Shown here one piece after another: positions 26,130-36,070 of a stretch of 64,000 nucleotides of DNA. Below the pieces are notes generated by a model. The model was not told the origin of the DNA. It saw nothing but the letters and a program-made list of their open reading frames with translations, and made no database searches. This DNA is from an uncultured Brachyspira sp. (GTDB lineage Bacteria > Spirochaetota > Brachyspiria > Brachyspirales > Brachyspiraceae), in assembly GCF_944388875.1 (NCBI RefSeq), contig NZ_CALXKQ010000001.1, positions 424,199 to 488,198 on the forward strand, in the 5' to 3' direction. The position numbers and the translations under genes are program-made. Positions within the stretch are counted from its first letter, which is position 1. Every line of letters starts with the position of its first letter.

Positions 26130-27146
26130 ATGATTAAAGATTTATATATAGAAAATTTTAGAGGTTTTGATAAATTAAAAATAGATAATATAAAAAAAAT
26201 AAATTTTCTAGTTGGTAAAAATAACTGCGGAAAAACAAGCATACTTGAAACTTTAATGCTTATCTTATCAGAATCTCGTATCAACATAATTGAAAATATA
26301 AAAGCTATAAACAGATTAGCAAAAAATGAAGTAGAGATAAAAACACTATTTCATAATTTTGATTATAATAACAATATAAATTTTAATTATAATAAATATG
26401 ATAATACAAGTTATAATATAAATATAATACCAATATTTAAAGATGAAAAAATAACTAATGATGATTATATTGAATTAAATTACAATATAATTATTTATAA
26501 TAAAGATACTAATATCACCATAGAAGAAAAAAAAATAACTATACCTAATATTAGCAAAACTATATTTATGATGAATAGAAAAACTGAAAATAAAGAAGCT
26601 TATATAACTAATATAATGGAATACAATTTATTAAGCAATTATTTAATAGAAATATTAAAAAATAAAAATGAAGAACAATTAGTAAAAATGATTTCTTTTT
26701 TTAATAAAAATATAAAAGCAATTAATATGATAAAAAATGACATATATATTAATATTGATGGTATAAATGAATTAGTATTATTAAATTTAATGGGCGACGG
26801 ATTAAAAAAATATTTATCTATAGTTCTTCCAATAGTTGCAAATAAATATAATACTATTTTAGTTGATGAAATAGAAAATGGCCTTCATCATAAAACCATT
26901 AAGCATTTACTAAGAAGCATATTAAATCTAAGTAAAAACAATGATATTCAAATGTTCTTTACAACTCATAGTTATGAAGTATTAAAATTTTTATCTGAAA
27001 TTGTTAATGATGAGTTTAGTGAGATAAAAGACACTGTAAATGTTATAAATATAGTGAATACGGAAAATAAAGGATTTCAGTCATATAATTATGATATAGA
27101 CAGTGTTAAAGAATTACTTGAAAATGATTCTGATATAAGGTACTAA
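26130..27146 (+). CDS. SMC/OLD-like AAA ATPase, putative defence effector controller
   Basis: A 338-residue ABC/SMC-class ATPase. The N-terminus is IKDLYIENFRGFDKL, typical of RecF/OLD proteins. Walker A is GKNNCGKT (29-36), an ABC-signature-like segment is MGDGLKKYLS (221-230), Walker B is ILVDEIEN (243-250, Glu247 catalytic), and the H-loop is TTHS (278-281). The middle (60-210) is Asn/Ile-rich and lacks a long coiled coil. A TOPRIM gene begins 2 bp after it. Such ATPase plus TOPRIM pairs form OLD, Gabija-like or PARIS-like defence systems; assignment to any named type is not secure. No clear Shine-Dalgarno is seen. It is convergent with leuS and divergent from hisA. Confidence 0.75.
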   Translation: MIKDLYIENFRGFDKLKIDNIKKINFLVGKNNCGKTSILETLMLILSESRINIIENIKAINRLAKNEVEIKTLFHNFDYNNNINFNYNKYDNTSYNINIIPIFKDEKITNDDYIELNYNIIIYNKDTNITIEEKKITIPNISKTIFMMNRKTENKEAYITNIMEYNLLSNYLIEILKNKNEEQLVKMISFFNKNIKAINMIKNDIYINIDGINELVLLNLMGDGLKKYLSIVLPIVANKYNTILVDEIENGLHHKTIKHLLRSILNLSKNNDIQMFFTTHSYEVLKFLSEIVNDEFSEIKDTVNVINIVNTENKGFQSYNYDIDSVKELLENDSDIRY

Positions 27147-27148
27147 TT

Positions 27149-27730
27149 ATGAATCAAAAATATTTAATATTAGTTGAAGGCATAGCTGATAAGAAATTTT
27201 TAGAAGATTATATAAAACATAATTATAATAATTTTAATGAAAATATTAAAATAGAAATAAATAATGGTAACAGTTTTAATGAAAAGAAAATAATAAATAT
27301 AAAAAAATATATTGATGATAATCATAAATTAATTCTAATATTTGATGCTGATAATGATATACAAAATTCAATTGCTAATATAAAATATAATCTAACTAAT
27401 TATAATTTAAATGATGAAGATATATTTTTATTTCCAAACAATAAAGATAATGGTAATTTAGAAAATATACTAATAAATATTGCTGTAAGAAAAGAAATAA
27501 TGGATTGTTTTGATAATTATATAAAATGCATAGAATCATTAGAAAATACTAATAGTCCTATAAATAAATCTAAAGTATATGCATATTTAGAATCTATAAA
27601 AGGATATGATAAAAAGAAAATTAAAGAAGAAAATAGAGATTATAATAATAATAAAATTTGGAATATAGATAGTGATTATTTAATTCCATTGAAAAACTTT
27701 CTTGATAAATATTTTATTAACAACAATTAA
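27149..27730 (+). CDS. Small TOPRIM-fold protein (DUF3226-like), partner of the ATPase
   Basis: A 193-residue protein with a TOPRIM signature: LILVEGIADKKFLEDYI with Glu10, and LIFDADND with Asp66, Asp68 and Asp70. These are the acidic residues that bind Mg in OLD-type nucleases and topoisomerases. The remaining ~110 residues are basic and Asn-rich and may be the nuclease helical region. It lies 2 bp behind the ATPase, so the two are almost certainly one unit. It resembles the DUF3226 group by eye and PARIS AriB (DUF4435) by logic, not by clear sequence identity. Its nuclease role is inferred. Confidence 0.7.
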   Translation: MNQKYLILVEGIADKKFLEDYIKHNYNNFNENIKIEINNGNSFNEKKIINIKKYIDDNHKLILIFDADNDIQNSIANIKYNLTNYNLNDEDIFLFPNNKDNGNLENILINIAVRKEIMDCFDNYIKCIESLENTNSPINKSKVYAYLESIKGYDKKKIKEENRDYNNNKIWNIDSDYLIPLKNFLDKYFINNN

Positions 27731-27752
27731 TTTTTATATTTTTCATATACTT

Positions 27753-27844
27753 ACCGCACGCTGAACAAGATTAAAAATATTAATCGATTATAAATTCTAA
27801 TTTTAATTAGATATAAAATTTAGCTAACCGTACGTTGAATAAAA
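27753..27844. repeat. CCGCACG/CGTACG dispersed repeat after the ATPase-TOPRIM pair
   Basis: ACCGCACGCTGAACAA (27753-27768) and AACCGTACGTTGAATAAAA (27826-27844) flank an AT segment containing TAATCGATTA. The same order of CGCACGCTGAAC, ATCGATTA and AACCGTGCG occurs at 43052-43136. The 302-bp gap from 27731 to 28032 holds no gene apart from this repeat and the leuS terminator. Confidence 0.6.
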
Positions 27845-27969
27845 CTATAAATCTAATAAAAATTTGGGTGGGTACTTTAATTTCTTATTAAGTTATAAAT
27901 ATAACAAAAAACCAGAACTCAAAATTAAACTATAAAGAGTAAAGGGCTGATATATAATTAAAGTTAAAT

Positions 27970-28008
27970 AAAAAAGGTAAAGATTTTTCAATCCATACCT
28001 TTTTTATA
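27970..28008 (-). terminator. Rho-independent terminator of leuS
   Basis: Minus strand: AAAAAAGGTA pairs with TACCTTTTTT (10 bp) around a 16-nt loop, ending in a T run; 25 bp past the leuS stop. Confidence 0.82.
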
Positions 28009-28032
28009 ATGAATTTTTTACTGATTATATTT

Positions 28033-30594
28033 TTATTTTACAACTATGTTTACAAGTTTGCCTTTTACATAAACTACTTTAACAATGTTTTTGCCGTCTA
28101 TGAACTGTTTTACTTTTTCACTTGATAATGCCTGAGTTTTTGCATCATCTTCGCTTATATTTACATCAGCTTCTGCTCTATCTCTTATCTTTCCGTTTAC
28201 TTGAAATACTAATTCAAATACATCATCTTTACAGTACTCTTCATTGTGTTCAACCCAGCTTTCTTCAAGTATCATTTTTCCAAAGTTTAATATATGATAA
28301 ATCTCTTCTGTTATATGAGGAGCTATTGGATTAAGAAGTATCAAATATCCTCTTATAACCTCTTTAAACATAGCATATTCATCATCGCCGTTTAATTTTA
28401 TTGATGACATATCATTTAAAAGCTCCATTAAAGCAGCAATTGCTGTATTAAAATGGAATCTGTCTTTAATATCTATTGTAACTTTCTTTATAGTTTTATG
28501 ATATTTTTTATAAAGATTTTTAGCTTCTTTTGATAAGTTATTATAATCAAATGATTTACTATTTTTGAATGCTTCTTCATCTTTATATTTTAGAAATAAG
28601 TTCCAAATTCTATTTAAAAATCTTGCAGAACCTTTAACTCCTTCATCAGACCATTCTTTATCTTTTTCAGGCGGAGCAACAAACATAACAAATATTCTAA
28701 CAGCATCGGCACCGAAAAGCTCTATAATCTCAGCAGGATCAACTCCATTAGCTTTTGATTTGGACATCTTTTCCATTTTTACTATTATGTCTTCTTTTTT
28801 TATACCGTCTTTTTCATAAGCTTTATTATTCATCTCTTCCTGAGTATAGAATTTTTTTAACTCTCTTGATTCATAGCTGTTTGCTAAAACCATACCTTGA
28901 GTAAGAAGTTTATTGAAAGGTTCATCTCCTTTGATAAGTCCAATATCTCTCATAAACTTGTACCAGAATCTTGAATATAAAAGGTGCATACAGGCATGTT
29001 CAATACCACCTATATACTGGTCAACTCCAAGCCAAGCATTGGCAATAGCAGGGTCAAAAGGCATTTTATCATTATGTGCATCAGTATATCTGGCATAATA
29101 CCAAGAACTGCATGTAAATGTGTCCATAGTGTCAGTTTCTCTTTTTGCTTTTCCTCCGCATTTAGGACAAGTAGTATTAACAAATGACTCTGATTTTTTA
29201 AGAGGGTTATCTCCAACTGTAAACTCAATATCCATAGGAAGAGTTATAGGAAGTTCGCTTTCAGGCACAGGAACAATTCCGCATTTCTCACAATGTACAA
29301 AAGGAAGAGGATTGCCCCAATATCTCTGTCTTGATATAAGCCAATCTCTAAGTTTGTATTGTACTTTCTCGCTTCCGAAACCTTTTTCTGATGCATAACT
29401 TATAGCTTTTTTAATAGCATCTCTTGTAGAAAGTCCATTTAAAATATCTGAATTAACAACTATGCCGTCTTCAGTATATGCTTCAGTCATGTTTTCAGCT
29501 TTCAAAGAATTATCAGCATTCTGTATAACCACTTTTACAGGAATATTATATTTTTTGGCAAATTCGAAGTCCCTTTGGTCATGAGCAGGAACGGCCATTA
29601 CAGCACCGCTTCCGTATTCAGCCAAAACAAAATTAGCAGCATATAAAGGAGCTTTTTCTTTATTGAAAGGATTAATAACATATCTTCCAGTAAATACCCC
29701 TTCTTTCTCGTAGTCTGTTTTTTGATCTATTTTAGCAGATTTTTTGATAAACTCTTCTACTGCACTTTTTTGTTCAGCCGTACACATATCTAAAAGTCCG
29801 TCATAGTTCCAAGCTATAGCCATGTAAGTAACACCGTAAATAGTATCTGGGCGAGTTGTAAATATAGGAAAATATTTACCGTCATCTAAAGTAAAATTAA
29901 CATAAGCACCAACACTTCTTCCTATCCAGTTTTTCTGCATAGCTATAACATTATCAGGCCAGTATCCTTCAAGTAATTTTAAATCCGCATCTAATTGTTC
30001 TGCATGATCAGTAACTTTTATATACCATTGTTCGAGTTTCTTTTTAGTAACCTCTCCATCGCATCTCCAACAAGTGCCTTCAGGAGTAACCTGTTCATTG
30101 GCAAGTACTGTATTACAATGATCGCACCAGTTAACATCTCCGCCTTTTCTGTATAAAAGTCCTTTCTCATACATCTTTAATATAAACCATTGTCCCCATT
30201 TATAATAATCAGGCAAACAAGTAGTAACTTCCCTATCCCAATCATAAGAGTATCCAAGTAAGTTTAACTGCTCTTTCATATTAGCTATATTTTTTAAAGT
30301 CCATTCTGCTGGGTGAGTTTTATGTTCTATAGCAGCATTTTCTGCAGGCATACCGAAAGCATCCCATCCCATTGGATGCAGTATATCGTATCCTAAAAGT
30401 CTATAGTATCTAGCTATAGAGTCAGCTATAGTATAGTTAGAAACATGTCCCATGTGCATTTTACCAGACGGATAAGGAAACATTTCCAGTACATAATATT
30501 TTTTGTCTGTAGGTTTAGATACTGTTTTGAAAGAATTATTATCTTTCCAGAATTTCTGCCATTTCTTTTCAATGGTAGTAAAATTATATTCCAT
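28033..30594 (-). CDS. leuS: Leucine-tRNA ligase
   Basis: An 853-residue class I synthetase. The HIGH motif is PYPSGKMHMGHVSNY, the editing domain contains TTRPDTIYGVTYMAIAW, and the KMSKS loop is EKMSKSKANGV. Zinc-binding CDHCNTV...CWRC is seen near residue 170-195. The C-terminal anticodon and LeuRS-specific domains are complete (FQVNGKIRDR...). It charges tRNA-Leu and proofreads. The start is the ATG after CGGAG (8 nt); a GTG three codons earlier is rejected. It is monocistronic with its own terminator. Confidence 0.96.
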   Translation of the reverse strand: MEYNFTTIEKKWQKFWKDNNSFKTVSKPTDKKYYVLEMFPYPSGKMHMGHVSNYTIADSIARYYRLLGYDILHPMGWDAFGMPAENAAIEHKTHPAEWTLKNIANMKEQLNLLGYSYDWDREVTTCLPDYYKWGQWFILKMYEKGLLYRKGGDVNWCDHCNTVLANEQVTPEGTCWRCDGEVTKKKLEQWYIKVTDHAEQLDADLKLLEGYWPDNVIAMQKNWIGRSVGAYVNFTLDDGKYFPIFTTRPDTIYGVTYMAIAWNYDGLLDMCTAEQKSAVEEFIKKSAKIDQKTDYEKEGVFTGRYVINPFNKEKAPLYAANFVLAEYGSGAVMAVPAHDQRDFEFAKKYNIPVKVVIQNADNSLKAENMTEAYTEDGIVVNSDILNGLSTRDAIKKAISYASEKGFGSEKVQYKLRDWLISRQRYWGNPLPFVHCEKCGIVPVPESELPITLPMDIEFTVGDNPLKKSESFVNTTCPKCGGKAKRETDTMDTFTCSSWYYARYTDAHNDKMPFDPAIANAWLGVDQYIGGIEHACMHLLYSRFWYKFMRDIGLIKGDEPFNKLLTQGMVLANSYESRELKKFYTQEEMNNKAYEKDGIKKEDIIVKMEKMSKSKANGVDPAEIIELFGADAVRIFVMFVAPPEKDKEWSDEGVKGSARFLNRIWNLFLKYKDEEAFKNSKSFDYNNLSKEAKNLYKKYHKTIKKVTIDIKDRFHFNTAIAALMELLNDMSSIKLNGDDEYAMFKEVIRGYLILLNPIAPHITEEIYHILNFGKMILEESWVEHNEEYCKDDVFELVFQVNGKIRDRAEADVNISEDDAKTQALSSEKVKQFIDGKNIVKVVYVKGKLVNIVVK

Positions 30595-30957
30595 AATATA
30601 CACTCCGTAGTTTGATACTATTAGTTTTGTATTAAATAAAAAAATTGTTTACATATTATTATGACAAAAATTATATTGCAAAACAGTATATTTTTCAAGT
30701 GATAATTGTAAATAGTATTTTAACATTTTCCCTTATGATAACTTTTATTTACATTATCTAATATAGAATTAATCTGATTAATTATTATAATATTTTGATT
30801 TTTGATAATTGATTCTAATTCCCAGCCATAGTTTTTATTAAATTTACAAATCTTATAACATACCAAAAGTTTTTATTAATACATAATAGTAATATTTAAT
30901 CATTGCAAAATAAAATTAATAATTTAAAATAATAGTATAAAACAATGGTATTTTAAT
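30595..30957. other. Intergenic region between leuS and the acyltransferase-like gene
   Basis: Very AT-rich, with no ORF of coding character. It must hold the divergent leuS and acyltransferase promoters, but no near-consensus pair could be fixed. An ATG at 30945 opens a three-codon frame (M-V-F-stop) that would join the downstream gene if one T of the TTTT run at 30951-30954 were absent. Confidence 0.45.
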
Positions 30958-32226
30958 ATAAAAAAATTATATAAATTAGATAATGCGGCAAAACTTTTTG
31001 TATCCATCAAAAATAAAAAAAATATTCCAGTATTTAGAGTATCTGCCGTATTAAAAGAAGAAATAGATAAAGAAACATTACAAAAAGCGTTGGATATAAC
31101 AATAAAAAGATTTCCAACTCTTGCCCTATCAATAAAAAAAGGATTATTTTGGAACTACTTTGAAGAAAATAACAGAAAATTATTAGTGCAGGAAGAAAAA
31201 TATTATCCTTGCTATAATATAAAAAGCAAATTAAATAACGGATACTTAATAAGAGTAGCATTCTACAAATATAGACTTTCTGTTGAAATAGCACATTCAT
31301 TGGCTGATGCAACATCTTTAATAACCTTCTTAAAATCTCTGTTATACCATTACTTTACACTTTCTTCTAAAATCATTAATGATATAAATGAAGATATATT
31401 CAAAGATAATATACATACAATAGCTGATTATGATGACAGTTTTGAAGTGCATACAAAAAATAAAAAAAGATCTAAAAAAGAAAGAAGGATTAAAAATATT
31501 TATTTGATAAAAGGAAAACCATTAAAAATATACGGAGATAATGTAATACATGGAATATTGAGCTTGGAAAAAATTAAAGAAGAAAGCAAAAAATACAATA
31601 TAACAATAACTGCATATATTTTATCTGTCATAGCATATTCTATTTATGAAACTAGAATAAAAAATAGGTATGAAGGCAAAAATATAGTTATATGCATACC
31701 TGTTAATTTAAGAAAAATATTTCCTTCTATATCTTTAAAAAATTTCTTTGGCATTACAAATATAATGGTTAACACTAATAAGAAATTAGAATTTGATGAT
31801 ATAGTTAATATTGTTCAAAATGAGATGAAAAATAAAATATCTAAAGATTATTTGGAAAATTTTATTTATGAGAATACAAAATTAGAAAATAATATATTTG
31901 CTAAATTTATACCGCTTTTTATAAAAAATTTCATAATTAATTTAGTATTTAAATTATTTGAAGATAAAACAAAAACCATGACAATATCAAATTTTGGAAA
32001 TATAAATTTACCAGATGAAATGAATGAGTATATAAGCCATTTTGAAGCTGTAGTATATCCTACAATAAACAGTCCGCTAAATTGCGGAGTATGCAGTTTT
32101 TATGATAAACTATCAATAACATTCAATAGAACAGTAATTGAAACTGATATTATAAAGTATTTCTTTAAATATTTATCTGATGTTTCAGAAATAGAAATAT
32201 ATTCTAATGATTTCGGAGTATTATAA
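30958..32226 (+). CDS. Alcohol acetyltransferase-like protein (condensation fold), start disrupted
   Basis: The frame is open from 30928 and encodes a recognisable family N-terminus from about 30961 (KKLYKLDNAAKLFVSIKNKK...FRVSAVLKEE) to the stop at 32226, about 422 residues. The acyltransferase HxxxD motif is AHSLADATS. Other segments are DITIKRFPTLAL and the late TISNFGNINLP. It belongs to the AATase/WES-type CoA-dependent acyltransferases. No ATG, GTG or TTG exists upstream of the TTG at 31090, which would cut 44 conserved residues. A one-base change near 30951-30954 would restore ATG at 30945. So this is a start-frameshift, a rare ATA start (30958), or a short form. The next gene begins 1 bp after its stop. 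Confidence 0.68.
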   Translation: MKKLYKLDNAAKLFVSIKNKKNIPVFRVSAVLKEEIDKETLQKALDITIKRFPTLALSIKKGLFWNYFEENNRKLLVQEEKYYPCYNIKSKLNNGYLIRVAFYKYRLSVEIAHSLADATSLITFLKSLLYHYFTLSSKIINDINEDIFKDNIHTIADYDDSFEVHTKNKKRSKKERRIKNIYLIKGKPLKIYGDNVIHGILSLEKIKEESKKYNITITAYILSVIAYSIYETRIKNRYEGKNIVICIPVNLRKIFPSISLKNFFGITNIMVNTNKKLEFDDIVNIVQNEMKNKISKDYLENFIYENTKLENNIFAKFIPLFIKNFIINLVFKLFEDKTKTMTISNFGNINLPDEMNEYISHFEAVVYPTINSPLNCGVCSFYDKLSITFNRTVIETDIIKYFFKYLSDVSEIEIYSNDFGVL

Positions 32227-32227
32227 A

Positions 32228-32899
32228 ATGGCCTATTGTAATAATTGCAAACTAAAAATTAAAACAAATAAAAATATATGCCCATTATGTTTAAAAGAAT
32301 TAAACAATAATGATGATAACAAAATGATCTATGAAGAATATCCATATTATGATGATTTCTATAAAGAACAAAAAAAGATTAATGCCAAAAAAATAGTACT
32401 TTTAGCATCTTTAGCAGCAATAGCCGCCCTAATAATTGTTAATATAGCATCATCCAGTAAATATGATTGGGCGGTTATATCTGCTTCATCAATAGCTGCT
32501 GGATATTTTAGCTATATATACTTCACTGCTGACACCATGTACTTAAGACAAAAGTTATTAATAGAATTTTTCATACTTCTTCCATTAATAATAATAATAG
32601 ATATATGCACTGGATTTCATAAATGGTCTTTCAATTATACTATACCATTTTTATCTATGGCTTTAAATATAGCAATGCTTATAATATCTCTGATAGATCA
32701 TAAATATTTTAATGAATATGTATCGTATATAATATCAACATCATTTATATCAATGTTAATGCCTATAACAGCATTGTTTCATTTTGTTTATTGGAGTAGT
32801 TTATCAGCATTTGCAAGTGCCTTAATAATAATACTGATTATGATGTTATTATTTAAAAATGATTTTTTGTCATCATTAAAAAAGATTTTTCATGTTTAA
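32228..32899 (+). CDS. Zinc-ribbon membrane protein (DUF6320-like)
   Basis: A 223-residue protein starting MAYCNNCKLKIKTNKNICPLCLKEL. The N-terminal four-Cys zinc ribbon (CxxC...CxxC) is followed by an acidic linker and about six transmembrane helices (60-220). The start immediately after the acyltransferase stop gives a complete ribbon. Zinc-ribbon/6-TM proteins of the DUF6320 type are commonly coupled to this acyltransferase family, so they probably form a membrane-associated acylation pair. Its exact role is unknown. Confidence 0.75.
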   Translation: MAYCNNCKLKIKTNKNICPLCLKELNNNDDNKMIYEEYPYYDDFYKEQKKINAKKIVLLASLAAIAALIIVNIASSSKYDWAVISASSIAAGYFSYIYFTADTMYLRQKLLIEFFILLPLIIIIDICTGFHKWSFNYTIPFLSMALNIAMLIISLIDHKYFNEYVSYIISTSFISMLMPITALFHFVYWSSLSAFASALIIILIMMLLFKNDFLSSLKKIFHV

Positions 32900-33071
32900 A
32901 AAATTATGATTTTTATTTTTTAATAATACTTAGAACTATACAATTTCATATTTAAATTATTTATAGATAAAAAAAATAAAGAAAAATGACAGCATAGAAA
33001 TTAAAATCTATATACATATTTAGTCATAAGTCTTAGTATTTTTATTTGGAAGGTTTAACATTCATTTTTTA

Positions 33072-35162
33072 TTATTCATCTCTAACTATTCTATCTTTTA
33101 AATAATTAGCCTTTAATATAAACTCTTCGTTCTCTTTATAAAAATCTTCTTTGTTTTTTTCATCTTTTAAAATAGAACGCATCTCATCCTTAGCCTTACG
33201 CATAATTTCACTGTCTTTTATTATATTTCCAAGTTTAAAATCAGGTATTCCGCTTTGCTTATCTCCTAAAAACTCTCCAGACCCTCTAAGCTCTAAATCT
33301 TTTTCGGATATTTTAAATCCGTCAGTAGTTTCACATATTATATTAATCCTTTCTTTTATAATATCATTAAGCTCGCTATGAATTATAAGATAGCAGTAGC
33401 CCAATTTATCTCCCCTTCCAACTCTTCCTCGTAACTGATGAAGCTGGGATAAACCGAAACGCTCTGCACCTTCTATCAATATTGTAGTGGCATTAGGATT
33501 GTCTATACCCACTTCTATTACAGTTGTTGAAAATAATACCTTTATTTCTCCGTTTGAAAATTTATTCATTATAAATTCTTTCTCTTCATCTTTCATTTTT
33601 CCATGTATTATTTCTATTTGAACATCAGAAAAATAAGTTTCTTTAGCTCTTTTAAACTCGCTTGACAATGTTATAAAATTTGCATCAGTATTCTCTATAA
33701 ATGGAAAAACTACATAACCCTGCTCGCCTTTAGCTATTCTGCTTTTTAAGAATTTATAGCAATGATCCCTTTCATAAAGCTCCTTATATTTTGTAAGCAC
33801 ACCCTTTCTAGTACTTGGAACTGTTTTTATAATTGATAAGTCCAGCTCTCCGAATAATGTCAATGCCAATGACTGAGGTATTGGAGTTGCTGTCATAAGA
33901 AGATAATCAACATTCTTTCCTTTTGACAATAATTTATCACGCTGAGAAACTCCAAATCTCTGCTGCTCATCTACTATAGCATAAGAAAGATTCTTAAATA
34001 CAACTTCATCATAAAGTATTGAATGAGTGCCTACTAATATATTACTTTTACCTTCTCTAAGCCTTTTTAATAAATATCCTCGTTCATTCTGATTTACAGA
34101 AGAAGTTAATATATCAATTTTTATATTATCCTGCAATCCAGCTGCTTTAATGAGTTTTTTAAAAGTTTTATAATGCTGCAATGCTAATATTTCTGTCGGA
34201 GCTAAAAATGCAGTTTGAAATCCTGATTCTGCTGGTATTAATGCTGTCAAAAATGCTACTATAGTTTTTCCAGCTCCTACATCTCCCTGAAGAAGTCTGA
34301 ACATTTGTCTATTTGAAAATAAGTCATTTTTTATATCCGATATGGCACTTAATTGATCCGAAGTTAATTCAAATTCTAAACTTGATTTAACTTTTTCAAG
34401 CAAATTAGAAGAAATGTATCTTTCATCCTTTATTAATATATTAGGTCTTCTTTCACTTAAATGTATATACTGAAAAGTTAAAAACTCTTCAAAAACCAAA
34501 CTCTCCCTAGCTTCATGCAATGCTTCAAAAGAAGTTGGAAAATGCATTTCCATAATAGATGAAACAAAACTTTTAAGTCTGTACTTTTTCTTTATAACAT
34601 TAGGTATATCATATTTCATATTCTTTTCAAAATTAACAAGTTCGTCTACAATTAATGTTCGTAACTTTTTTTGAGAAAGCCCTTCAGTAAGAGGATATAT
34701 AGGAACAATTTTTCCATAAGATAATGCATTTGAGGATGGTTTTTCAAATTCTACAGCTCGGCATTGTATTTTTCCTCGTCCGTTTCTTATAAACTTTCCT
34801 GTTATATACAGTTTAGCTCCCTTTGAAACACCAGCAGGAAGTCTTCCTCCGTATATTGGAACTTCACATATTGCAATGCCGTCAGTAACTATAACTAAAG
34901 GCTTATTCTTATATTGAAAAGTAAAACTTGATATATCTATAACTTCCGCATAAACAACACTGTTTTTTTCTTTGTTCTGCAATGCTTCATGTATTTTTAA
35001 TGTCTTTCTTCTGTCATCATAAGTTCTTGGATAAAATGATACCAAATCGTATAATGTTATAATGTTTTTTTTGGCAAGTATTTCAGCATATTTAGGACCT
35101 ACCCCTTTTAAATATTTTATACTTTTACTGAAAATATCTTTACTATAATTATTTTCCTTCAA
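33072..35162 (-). CDS. recG: ATP-dependent DNA helicase RecG
   Basis: A 696-residue branch-migration helicase that remodels stalled forks and Holliday junctions. N-terminal wedge/OB region: SIKYLKGVGPKYAEIL and SFYPRTYDDRRK. Helicase motifs: Walker A LLQGDVGAGKT, motif II DEQQ (in VDEQQRFGV), motif III TATPIPQSLALT, and VI QLRGRVGRG. The C-terminus has the RecG TRG-like DLELRGSGEFLG block. Translation starts at TTG (35162) with AGGA 9 nt upstream; no in-frame ATG upstream exists, and the family N-terminus fits this start. It is convergent with the DUF6320-like gene. Confidence 0.93.
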   Translation of the reverse strand: MKENNYSKDIFSKSIKYLKGVGPKYAEILAKKNIITLYDLVSFYPRTYDDRRKTLKIHEALQNKEKNSVVYAEVIDISSFTFQYKNKPLVIVTDGIAICEVPIYGGRLPAGVSKGAKLYITGKFIRNGRGKIQCRAVEFEKPSSNALSYGKIVPIYPLTEGLSQKKLRTLIVDELVNFEKNMKYDIPNVIKKKYRLKSFVSSIMEMHFPTSFEALHEARESLVFEEFLTFQYIHLSERRPNILIKDERYISSNLLEKVKSSLEFELTSDQLSAISDIKNDLFSNRQMFRLLQGDVGAGKTIVAFLTALIPAESGFQTAFLAPTEILALQHYKTFKKLIKAAGLQDNIKIDILTSSVNQNERGYLLKRLREGKSNILVGTHSILYDEVVFKNLSYAIVDEQQRFGVSQRDKLLSKGKNVDYLLMTATPIPQSLALTLFGELDLSIIKTVPSTRKGVLTKYKELYERDHCYKFLKSRIAKGEQGYVVFPFIENTDANFITLSSEFKRAKETYFSDVQIEIIHGKMKDEEKEFIMNKFSNGEIKVLFSTTVIEVGIDNPNATTILIEGAERFGLSQLHQLRGRVGRGDKLGYCYLIIHSELNDIIKERINIICETTDGFKISEKDLELRGSGEFLGDKQSGIPDFKLGNIIKDSEIMRKAKDEMRSILKDEKNKEDFYKENEEFILKANYLKDRIVRDE

Positions 35163-35314
35163 CTTAGTAAATCCTAATAATTTATTAAAATATTATATCA
35201 TAAATACGAAAATTATAAACATGATTAATAAACTATTTTTTTATAAAAAAGTAGTTGTATAAATAAAAAAAAATGTTATACTTAAATGGCACAAGTATTG
35301 TCAGGAGTCAATTA

Positions 35315-36070
35315 ATGGATAAAGAACAAATAAAAGGCGTCATAATAGAAAATGATGTAGGAATATTAACTAAATATAAAAATGCTTTTGGCGATGAATT
35401 TGATATAAGTGTTTTTAACGATGCAAACTCATCACTAGCCTATATTATAGAAAATAATTTAGACATATATTTCTATATTATGAGATATAAAGATGAAGAT
35501 AAAGACAGCATCAAATTCTTCTCTGATAAAATAAATAAAATTAATCCTCAAATAAAATTAGTCCTTACAGATACTTTAGATGAATTTAATGCAGAAGAAT
35601 ATCCTAATTCTATAGTATTTGTAAAAAATACTGATATAGGAAGTATAGTTCAGGCTATTAAATCATATATATCTCAAGCCTCAGATAATGGTTCTAAAAG
35701 AAGACAATATTCAAGAGCTAATTGGCCTCTAAATGTTATTATAGCATATAAAGATAAAATTAGAGGAACTATAGACAGAAATATATTATCTATAAGCGGT
35801 AATGGAGCATATATTTCATCAGATACTAATATTCCAGAAAAGGGTGATATGCTTGGCTTAACTATATCTTTTAAAGATTTTAAATTATTTACAGAAGCAA
35901 AAGTTGTATGGATAAATAATGACAAACAAAAACCTGATTTGCCTAAAGGTTTTGCTGTACAGTTTATTGATATAGGAATGGCTTCTCAAAAAATTATTGA
36001 CCAAATTATTAGAGATAAGTTATTGCAGGAAATATTGCTAGAATATAACAATGAGAACTTCTCTTCATGA
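35315..36070 (+). CDS. PilZ-domain protein with receiver-like N-terminus
   Basis: A 251-residue protein. The first ~115 residues look like a degenerate response-regulator fold (KGVIIENDVGILTKYKNAFG...). The C-terminal PilZ domain (about 127-235) has the c-di-GMP motifs RRQYSR (RxxxR type) and LSISGNGAYI ([D/N]xSxxG-like). It probably senses c-di-GMP and controls motility or envelope behaviour. The start was moved to the ATG with AGGAG 7-8 nt upstream. It overlaps the cyclo-ligase gene by 20 bp, so they are translationally coupled. Confidence 0.8.
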   Translation: MDKEQIKGVIIENDVGILTKYKNAFGDEFDISVFNDANSSLAYIIENNLDIYFYIMRYKDEDKDSIKFFSDKINKINPQIKLVLTDTLDEFNAEEYPNSIVFVKNTDIGSIVQAIKSYISQASDNGSKRRQYSRANWPLNVIIAYKDKIRGTIDRNILSISGNGAYISSDTNIPEKGDMLGLTISFKDFKLFTEAKVVWINNDKQKPDLPKGFAVQFIDIGMASQKIIDQIIRDKLLQEILLEYNNENFSS

